Assembly (NCBI GenBank): GCA_030596915.1
Contig: JAUVSX010000037.1
Location: forward strand, 1-12,061
From: Chloroflexota bacterium
GTDB lineage: Bacteria; Chloroflexota; Anaerolineae; B4-G1
Direction of reading: 5' to 3'
Length of the DNA: 12,061 nt
The position numbers and the translations under genes were made by a program. This document shows, piece by piece, positions 7,188-12,061 of this stretch (position 1 is its first letter; each line of letters begins with the position of its first letter). Under the pieces are notes generated by a model. That model did not search any database. It saw only the letters and a list, made by a program, of their open reading frames with translations, and was not told the origin of the DNA.

Positions 7188-7892
7188 ATGAAGCTATCGG
7201 TCATCATATGCGCGTATAATGAGCGCCGTACGATCTTGGAGGCCATCTCCCAGGCGCACGCTGTCGTGCTGGGTGACGGGTGGGAGCGGGAGATCATCGC
7301 TATCGACAACTGCTCGACTGACGGCACGCGAGAGCTTCTCGAGACCGTCGACGTTTCGGATGTTCGGATCATCTTCCACGAGCGCAATCTGGGCAAGAGC
7401 GCGTCGGTACTTAGCGGCATCGGCGCGGCTGCCGGAGACTACTTCGTCATCTTCGACGCCGATTTGGAATACGAGGCGGCCGATTTGGCGCGTCTTGTCG
7501 CCGTGGTCCAGCCCGGCGAGACCGTCGCCGTGTTTGGCTCGCGCACGCTGGGCGGGCGCAGGATCTACGAGTACGCGCAGAACTACTGGGGTGTACACTT
7601 CCTCACCCGTCTCGCCAACCTGCTCTTCTCCGGCAACCTGACCGATATTGCGGTGGGCACGAAGCTCGTGCGCGTCGACGTCGCGCGTTCATTGGACCTG
7701 AGCAGCCACGAGTGGGACTTGGACTTCGAACTGCCATGCAAGCTACTGAAGCACGGCCATCAGATCCACGAGATCCCCATTGCATACCATCCCCGCACGG
7801 CCGAGCAGGGCAAGGGGCTCGTCGGTCCCAGGGCGATTCGCACGGGGTTTCGTGTCCTGTGGATATACCTGAAAACCTGGCTCAAGGGATGA
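7188..7892 (+). CDS. Family 2 glycosyltransferase
   Basis: This 234-residue GT-A fold enzyme is of the dolichol-phosphate-mannose-synthase-like GT2 group. Seen: the N-terminal strand MKLSVIICAYNE (1-12), DNCSTDGT (40-47), HERNLGKSASV, the metal-binding DAD at 90-92 in FDADLEYE, and a late DLDFELPCKLLKHGH stretch with IAYHPR. It has no transmembrane segments, so it is probably soluble or peripheral at the membrane. Start ATG 7188 matches the family N-terminus; an upstream in-frame ATG at 7068 would add 40 residues of unrelated sequence over the rfbH end. The ribosome site is weak. It closes the sugar block and may transfer the product sugar to a lipid or glycan acceptor; donor and acceptor are unknown. 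Confidence 0.88.
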   Translation: MKLSVIICAYNERRTILEAISQAHAVVLGDGWEREIIAIDNCSTDGTRELLETVDVSDVRIIFHERNLGKSASVLSGIGAAAGDYFVIFDADLEYEAADLARLVAVVQPGETVAVFGSRTLGGRRIYEYAQNYWGVHFLTRLANLLFSGNLTDIAVGTKLVRVDVARSLDLSSHEWDLDFELPCKLLKHGHQIHEIPIAYHPRTAEQGKGLVGPRAIRTGFRVLWIYLKTWLKG

Positions 7893-8044
7893 ATGCCGCT
7901 CTTGCCAGCCCCAACCAGGGCAGCTCCACACCGGATGAGCAAGTGCTTCCTGGGCCGTTGCCCATTCGCTGCACTGGGAAAGGCGACCGGACGGGCTCCG
8001 CTCCGTAAGGGCGACCCTAGGAGGGTGATGGTGAAAGGCTCAAT
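7893..8044 (+). promoter_or_regulatory. Structured 152-nt leader before the pfkB-ahcY block
   Basis: No conserved ORF fits here. GGGCAGC (7918-7924) can pair with GTTGCCC (7957-7963) through seven pairs, one a G-U wobble, enclosing a smaller bulged stem (7931-7935 with 7948-7953). CGGA (7988-7991) can pair with TCCG (7997-8000). At the 3' end CCCT (8015-8018) can pair either with AGGG at 8008-8011 or with AGGG at 8022-8025. The second choice covers a perfect AGGAGG (8019-8024). This is the layout of a translation-control leader, but individual helices are short. I recognise no known riboswitch core and no clear promoter. Confidence 0.4.
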
Positions 8045-8048
8045 ATGA
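8031..8048 (+). CDS. Possible five-codon leader peptide (micro-ORF) overlapping the pfkB start
   Basis: A GTG at 8031 follows AGGAGG (8019-8024) by six bases and opens the frame V/M-K-G-S-I, then TGA at 8046-8048. That stop overlaps the pfkB ATG (8045-8047) as ATGA, a classic coupling arrangement. The same frame also has an ATG at 8028, too close to the Shine-Dalgarno site to be ideal. The best ribosome site in the leader would thus serve the micro-ORF, while pfkB has only GAAAGG at 8033-8038 of its own. Chance is possible for so short a frame. Confidence 0.3.
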   Translation: MKGSI

Positions 8049-9022
8049 GTATTATTGTCACCGGTTCCATCGCGTACGACTACCTTATGCGCTTCCCAGG
8101 CCGGTTCACAGAGCACATCCTCCCCGACCAGCTCGATCACATCTCCCTGAGTTTCCTGGTCGACGATATGCGACGGCGCCGTGGCGGAACTGCCGCCAAC
8201 ATCGCCTACACCCTTGCACTTCTGGGAGAGCGCCCCAGGTTGATGGCAACGGTCGGACAGGACTTCGGAGAATACAGAGCCGCGCTCGAGGCGATCGGGG
8301 TGGACACTGAACTCACCAGTGAACAGACGGATCTGTTCACTGCGTCCTTCTTTGTGAACACGGACCTCGACGGCAACCAGATCGCCTCCTTCTACGCCGG
8401 AGCGATGGCCCGCGCCGGTGCGCTTTCGCTCCACGACGGGGCAGGTGAGTCAGTGGATTTGGTCACGATCTCCCCCAACGCGCCGGATGCGATGGCGAAG
8501 TACGTGACTGAGTGTCAGGCGTTGGGGATCCCGTACCTGTATGATCCCAGCCAGCAGACGGTTCGCCTGGTGGCTGAGGACCTCCGGGACGGGCTAGCGC
8601 ACGCCAGCATACTGATCTGCAACGAGTACGAGTTCGGGCTGCTGCAGGAGAGGACCGGGCTCGGGCCGGAGGCCATCCGGTCGGCCCCGGCGCGAGCTTG
8701 CATTGTGACGTTGGGGGCAGAGGGCTCGCACATCTGGGCTACGGGGGAACTGTATCAGATCCCTCCCGCTACTCCCCGGTGCAGCGACGATCCTACAGGT
8801 GTAGGCGACGCCTTCCGAGCCGGCTTGATCAAGGGACTGGCCGCCGGACTCGGGTGGGAACTAGCGGGGCGGATGGGTGCGGTGGCCGCGGCATGCACGC
8901 TGGAGGTGCCCGGCGGGCAGGGCCACACTTTCACAGTGACTGAGTTCGTCGCCCGCTTCCGCGGATACTTCGACGATGGGGGAGCGCTGAACGCGCTGTT
9001 GGGCAGTGACCTGGCGCACTAG
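8045..9022 (+). CDS. PfkB-family kinase, adenosine-kinase-like
   Basis: This 325-residue ribokinase-fold kinase has the N-terminal Gly-Gly substrate motif at 47-48 (RRGGTAANIAYTLALLG). It also has the C-terminal PfkB signature DDPTGVGDAF (248-257), with Asp255 as the expected catalytic base and the anion-hole glycines before it. The N-terminus TGSIAYDYLMRFPGRF resembles adenosine-kinase-like proteins that I associate with Chloroflexota. Two genes before ahcY, it would plausibly phosphorylate the adenosine released from S-adenosylhomocysteine and pull that reversible reaction forward. A ribokinase or methylthioribose-kinase role cannot be excluded. ATG 8045 is preceded by GAAAGG (8033-8038) and overlaps a possible micro-ORF stop. 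The 3' end overlaps the next gene by 17 nt. Confidence 0.85.
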   Translation: MSIIVTGSIAYDYLMRFPGRFTEHILPDQLDHISLSFLVDDMRRRRGGTAANIAYTLALLGERPRLMATVGQDFGEYRAALEAIGVDTELTSEQTDLFTASFFVNTDLDGNQIASFYAGAMARAGALSLHDGAGESVDLVTISPNAPDAMAKYVTECQALGIPYLYDPSQQTVRLVAEDLRDGLAHASILICNEYEFGLLQERTGLGPEAIRSAPARACIVTLGAEGSHIWATGELYQIPPATPRCSDDPTGVGDAFRAGLIKGLAAGLGWELAGRMGAVAAACTLEVPGGQGHTFTVTEFVARFRGYFDDGGALNALLGSDLAH

Positions 9023-9800
9023 CAGGCTCAGGGACAAGCGTCGCATCCTCGCCTACTTGGAGAGCGACGAGGTCTACGCGGCGTACGCGATCGGCGACCT
9101 GGAGCCCGGGATGTTCGACCAGAGCTCGTTCGTTGGCGCGGAGACCGGCGGCCACCTGCGGGGGCTGATACTGCACTTCCGCGGCCTGGACGTACCCGCG
9201 CTGCTGCTCATGGGCGACCCCGAGGGTGTGGGAGCCATCCTGAAGACGGAGCTACGTCCTCAGCGTGTTTACCTCACATATCGGCAGGAGCACGAGTTGA
9301 TTGCCGCCCAATTCTACACGTGGGACGAGGCAGTCCCGATGTGGCGCATGGTCGTGCGCCCCGAAGGCTTCCGGCCCGCCGGGCAGCAGTGCACGCGGCT
9401 CGGGACGGACCACATGTCCCAGCTTAAGCAACTCTACGCCATAGGTGGGGCTGACGCCTTCAGCCCGGCGCAGGTACAGCAGGGCGTCTTCTACGGCGTC
9501 CTGATCGACGACGACCTCGTGGCGGCCGCAGGCACGCACCTCGTGAGCGAGACGTACGGGGTTGCGGCCGTGGGCAATGTATTCGTTCACCCCGGATACC
9601 GCCGGCGAGGCTACGGTACGGCGGCCACCAGCGCCGTCACCGCCGAGCTGCAGACTCTCGGCGCCCGTCTGGTCATCCTGAACGTGGCTCAGGACAACAC
9701 AGCCGCGATCCACACCTACGAGCGGCTTGGCTTCGAGAGATACTGCCCGTTCTTCGAGTGCCCCATCGCAACGGCTATCCCTCGGCCCGCCGACACATAA
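9006..9800 (+). CDS. GNAT-family N-acetyltransferase with an N-terminal extra domain
   Basis: The 264-residue protein has a C-terminal GCN5-type acetyltransferase domain (about 135-255). The acetyl-CoA motif is VGNVFVHPGYRRRGYGT, with the R-x-x-G-x-G core at 199-204. It is followed by a late LNVAQDNTAAIHTYERLGF segment typical of the fold. Residues 1-130 form an extra domain of similar size, perhaps a degenerate GNAT half, with no motif I can name. The start is GTG 9006, which overlaps the pfkB end by 17 nt; no later in-frame start keeps the N-terminal domain. The substrate is unknown. Its position between the kinase and ahcY suggests a role tied to nucleoside or amino-acid metabolites, but that is context only. 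Confidence 0.85.
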   Translation: MTWRTSRLRDKRRILAYLESDEVYAAYAIGDLEPGMFDQSSFVGAETGGHLRGLILHFRGLDVPALLLMGDPEGVGAILKTELRPQRVYLTYRQEHELIAAQFYTWDEAVPMWRMVVRPEGFRPAGQQCTRLGTDHMSQLKQLYAIGGADAFSPAQVQQGVFYGVLIDDDLVAAAGTHLVSETYGVAAVGNVFVHPGYRRRGYGTAATSAVTAELQTLGARLVILNVAQDNTAAIHTYERLGFERYCPFFECPIATAIPRPADT

Positions 9801-9820
9801 CCGAACCAGGGAGAGACATT

Positions 9821-11086
9821 ATGTCAACAGACTACGATATCAAGGACCTTGATCTCGCGCCGGCCGGGCGCCTGCGCATCGAGTGGGCAGAACGGGAAAT
9901 GCCTGTGTTACGTCACATCCGCGAGCAGTTCGAGAGGGAGAAGCCGCGCCGTGGTGTGCGCCTTTCTGGTTGCCTTCACATCACCACGGAGACCGCCAAC
10001 CTGGCTCAGACGCTCCAGGCGGGAGGGGCAGACCTGGTGCTCACGGCATCCAACCCGCTCTCCACACAGGACGACGTAGCCGCGGCACTGGTCTCGTACA
10101 ACGAGATACCTGTGTACGGCATCAAGGGTGAAGACGGGGAGACCTACTACAGGCACATTCACGCTGCCCTGGATCACGCTCCAGCCATCACGATGGACGA
10201 CGGGGCCGATCTGGTGAGCACCCTTCACAAGGAGCGAACCGAATTGATCAGTGAGGTCGTGGGCGGTATGGAGGAGACGACGACGGGCGTGATCCGCCTC
10301 AGAGCGATGGCCCGGGATGGCGTCCTGCGCTACCCGATGATCGCCGTCAACGACGCGATGACCAAGCACTTCTTCGACAACCGGTACGGCACGGGGCAGT
10401 CGACGATGGACGGTGTCAGCCGGTCCACAAACGTGCTGATCGCCGGGAAGACGGTCGTGGTGGGCGGGTATGGTTGGTGCAGTCGCGGTATCAGCATGCG
10501 TGCGAAGGGGCACGGGGCCAACGTCATCATCACCGAGGTGGACCCGATGCGAGCGCTGGAGGCAGTGATGGACGGCTTCCGCGTGATGCCGATGATGGAG
10601 GCTGCGCCCCTTGGCGACATCTTCATCACATCTACGGGCGACATCAGCGTCATCGACCGCCACCACTTCGAGGTGATGAGGGACGGCGCGATCGTTGCCA
10701 ATTCCGGTCACTTCAACGTCGAGATCAACATCCCGGCGCTCCAGGAGTTGGCAGTGGGGCCTCCGCGCCGCGTGCGCCCATTCGTCGATGAGTACGCGCT
10801 CCCCGACGGGCGACGGATCAACGTGTTGGCCGAAGGACGCCTGGTCAACCTGGCCGCCGCCGAGGGCCATCCCAGCGCCGTGATGGATATGTCGTTCGCC
10901 AACCAGGCGCTGAGCGCCGTGTACATCCTGCAGCACGCCGATGAACTCGAACCACAGGTGTACTCCGTGCCCGAGGAGATCGACCGCGAGATCGCCCGCA
11001 TCAAGCTGGACGCAATGGGCGTGGAAATCGACAGCCTCACAGAGGAGCAGGAGAAGTACCTGACGTCGTGGGAGGCGGGCACCTAG
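9821..11086 (+). CDS. ahcY: S-adenosylhomocysteinase (AhcY)
   Basis: This cytoplasmic NAD-dependent enzyme reversibly splits S-adenosylhomocysteine into homocysteine and adenosine, relieving product inhibition of methyltransferases. The 421-residue length and the ending SLTEEQEKYLTSWEAGT place it in the short Thermotoga/archaeal-type group without the long insert. Seen: SGCLHITTETANLAQTL, the catalytic stretch NDAMTKHFFDN with Lys182, Asp186 and Asn187, YGTGQST, the NAD-binding GYGWCS at 216-221, and NSGHFNVEI. Residue 221 is Ser where the third Rossmann glycine is usual in the YGWCG form. ATG 9821 is chosen over an upstream in-frame ATG at 9758 because AGGGAG (9808-9813) is well spaced and the family N-terminus matches. 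It lies 20 nt after the GNAT stop, so it is probably co-transcribed. Confidence 0.96.
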   Translation: MSTDYDIKDLDLAPAGRLRIEWAEREMPVLRHIREQFEREKPRRGVRLSGCLHITTETANLAQTLQAGGADLVLTASNPLSTQDDVAAALVSYNEIPVYGIKGEDGETYYRHIHAALDHAPAITMDDGADLVSTLHKERTELISEVVGGMEETTTGVIRLRAMARDGVLRYPMIAVNDAMTKHFFDNRYGTGQSTMDGVSRSTNVLIAGKTVVVGGYGWCSRGISMRAKGHGANVIITEVDPMRALEAVMDGFRVMPMMEAAPLGDIFITSTGDISVIDRHHFEVMRDGAIVANSGHFNVEINIPALQELAVGPPRRVRPFVDEYALPDGRRINVLAEGRLVNLAAAEGHPSAVMDMSFANQALSAVYILQHADELEPQVYSVPEEIDREIARIKLDAMGVEIDSLTEEQEKYLTSWEAGT

Positions 11087-11138
11087 CGGCGGCCTCCCTG
11101 AGAAGCTGCACGGTCTTGAAGGCTAAAGTGGTCCGGGA

Positions 11139-11168
11139 GCCTCCACGTACCTGCTCGGCAGGGGAGGC
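11139..11168 (+). other. Bulged hairpin downstream of ahcY
   Basis: GCCTCC (11139-11144) pairs with GGAGGC (11163-11168), and inside it CCTGC (11150-11154) pairs with GCAGG (11158-11162) around a 3-nt loop. A five-base ACGTA bulge lies on the left. A second GCCTCC copy at 11092-11097 could compete for the same right arm. It may stabilise the ahcY 3' end or be part of a termination region with the hairpin at 11208-11236. The gap 11087-11274 holds no gene I can support. Confidence 0.4.
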
Positions 11169-11207
11169 GCCCTGACGCACAACGCCTTGGAATGGAAGCA
11201 CGTTGAA

Positions 11208-11236
11208 GAGCCCACCCGCGGTTGGCGGGTGGGCTC
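11208..11236. terminator. Bidirectional hairpin terminator between convergent ahcY and the SPFH gene
   Basis: GAGCCCACCCGC (11208-11219) and GCGGGTGGGCTC (11225-11236) form a perfect 12-bp GC-rich stem with a 5-nt loop. The element lies about 120 nt after ahcY on the + strand and about 38 nt after the - strand SPFH stop, where a shared terminator is expected. T content after the stem is low on both strands (AGTTGC on +, TTCAAC on -), so efficiency is uncertain. Confidence 0.75.
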
Positions 11237-11274
11237 AGTTGCTCCGTGCCGGTGATCGACGGCCCTCGCTTCGA

Positions 11275-12061
11275 CTAGCGGGTGGCTGTGCCTTTCGGCC
11301 CCGAGGCCCGCGACGCCGGCGTCGAGCGCGCTGGCCTCTGCGCGCTCGCACCAGCCGCGGCGGCTGCAATCGTCTCGCCAATTCGCGGGTCACCGCTGCC
11401 CATCCCGTATACGACGATCTGGCTGCCCTCCTCGCGGCCCAAGCGGCCGAGCACAGTCAGGCGGTACATCCCCAAGGCCGTCGGCCCCATCAGCTCGGCG
11501 GCCTCCTGCAGCTTCTGCGCAATGGCTTGCTCCGCCTCGGCCTCGGCGATCTTCGCCTGCGCCGCTCGTCGCGACTGCGCCAGCACGCTCAACTCCTGGA
11601 TCAAGTCAGAAGGCACGTGGACGTCGGTGATCTCAACCGATGAGACATCCACCCCGAAGGTTCCGGCCGCCGCGTCGATAATCTGCTCCAGGTGCTCCGA
11701 GACTTTCTCGCGCTCTCCAAGCAGGCCCGTCAACTCCAGCGTACCTATCGTATCTTTGAGCGCACTGTTGGCGGCCTGGAAGACCGCCTCGGAGTAGTCG
11801 GCGACCTCGAGAGCAGCCCGCCGCGGATTCTCGACGCGCCAGAAGATCACGGCCTCGACTCCAACAGGGACGTTGTCGGCCGTGAGCGTCTGCGCAGCGG
11901 TGATGACGCGCGTCTTGACACGGATATCGAGTATCACCGCCGCCGACTGATAGAATGGCGGATAGGGGATGATCCAAAACACACCCGGTCCCTTGACCCC
12001 AGCGAACTGGCCCAGTTTGAGAACGACGACACGTTCGAACTCGGGCACCACGTACAATGTG
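11275..12061 (-). CDS. SPFH/Band 7 (slipin/stomatin-like) protein, N-terminus beyond the window
   Basis: On the minus strand, 262 codons of an SPFH-domain protein are present with the stop TAG at 11277-11275. The frame is open to the right edge, so the start and the usual N-terminal membrane anchor are outside. Counting from the residue after the first in-window Thr codon, family marks are VPEFERVVVLKLG (3-15), KGPGVFWIIP (22-31), TADNVPVGVEAVIFWRVENP (59-78) and LLGEREKVSEHL (112-123). VSSVEITDVHVPSDL (138-152) follows, then an Ala/Glu-rich coiled coil (about 160-190). The tail after about residue 222 is low-complexity Ala/Ser/Pro/Arg. Slipins are membrane scaffold proteins, often paired with NfeD proteases; no NfeD is seen here. 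The TTG at 12057-12055 is internal. It is convergent with ahcY and unrelated to that operon. Confidence 0.92.
   Translation of the reverse strand, partial: TLYVVPEFERVVVLKLGQFAGVKGPGVFWIIPYPPFYQSAAVILDIRVKTRVITAAQTLTADNVPVGVEAVIFWRVENPRRAALEVADYSEAVFQAANSALKDTIGTLELTGLLGEREKVSEHLEQIIDAAAGTFGVDVSSVEITDVHVPSDLIQELSVLAQSRRAAQAKIAEAEAEQAIAQKLQEAAELMGPTALGMYRLTVLGRLGREEGSQIVVYGMGSGDPRIGETIAAAAAGASAQRPARSTPASRASGPKGTATR

Noticed and set aside
6530..7420. 296-residue minus-strand open frame across the rfbH-GT2 junction
   Set aside because: It lies opposite two well-identified genes and shows no recognisable domain.
7893..8044. SAH or SAM-I riboswitch
   Set aside because: Neither the CCGAGGAGCGYUGC core of SAH riboswitches nor the SAM-I core segments are present as I remember them; a covariance-model search would settle it.
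9908..10936. 342-residue open frame antisense to ahcY, and a similar 342-residue one at 5444-6472 antisense to rfbH
   Set aside because: Both mirror strongly coding genes in GC-rich DNA; their translations are rich in His/Arg with no family motif.
1..12061. Insertion sequence, phage, toxin-antitoxin, defence system or CRISPR array
   Set aside because: No transposase, integrase, repeat-spacer pattern or paired small genes were seen; every sizeable gene belongs to a metabolic, transcription or membrane-scaffold family.

Overview
The window is GC-rich bacterial chromosome of ordinary coding density. Nine gene bodies run on the + strand and one on the - strand, and no mobile element, CRISPR array, rRNA or tRNA was found. 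The best guess for the source is an uncultured Chloroflexota-like bacterium. The reasons are the style of the RpoC C-terminal half, a short Thermotoga/archaeal-type S-adenosylhomocysteinase (YGWC Rossmann motif, no long insert), and an adenosine-kinase-like PfkB protein close to it. This assignment is inference from remembered families, and no search could be run.

Layout. (1) 1-1680 is the 3' part of rpoC; its start lies left of the window. (2) 1681-2056 is a non-coding gap with a perfect hairpin after rpoC, a second long imperfect hairpin, a 12-bp palindrome and a good sigma-70-type promoter. (3) 2057-7892 is a tight co-directional run. It begins with mtnA (methionine salvage), then a glucose-1-phosphate cytidylyltransferase-like protein, an SDK-type sugar-nucleotide 4,6-dehydratase, a second SDR reductase/epimerase, an RfbH/E1-type 3-dehydrase and a GT2 glycosyltransferase. 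Several of these junctions overlap. (4) 7893-8044 is a structured 152-nt leader with a possible five-codon micro-ORF. (5) 8045-11086 holds a PfkB-family kinase, a GNAT acetyltransferase and ahcY. (6) 11087-11274 is a hairpin-rich gap between convergent genes. (7) 11275-12061, - strand, is most of an SPFH/slipin gene that runs off the right edge.

How the genes fit together. The middle block looks like a pathway for an NDP- (probably CDP-) 3,6-dideoxyhexose: sugar activation, 4,6-dehydration, C3 deoxygenation by the PMP/[2Fe-2S] enzyme, C4 reduction, and transfer by the GT2. It sits inside a locus for S-adenosylmethionine by-products. mtnA handles the methylthioribose branch; ahcY plus the adenosine-kinase-like PfkB handle the adenosylhomocysteine branch.

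What deserves a second look. The cytidylyltransferase-like protein has lost both positions where the family keeps metal-binding aspartates. The RpoC fragment has a changed bridge-helix segment (Tyr-Leu-Thr replaced by Asp-Arg-Ala) and lacks the first zinc-binding cysteine; this may be biology or sequence error. I do not see a wholly new multi-gene system. The unusual items are variations on known families and candidate RNA control elements.
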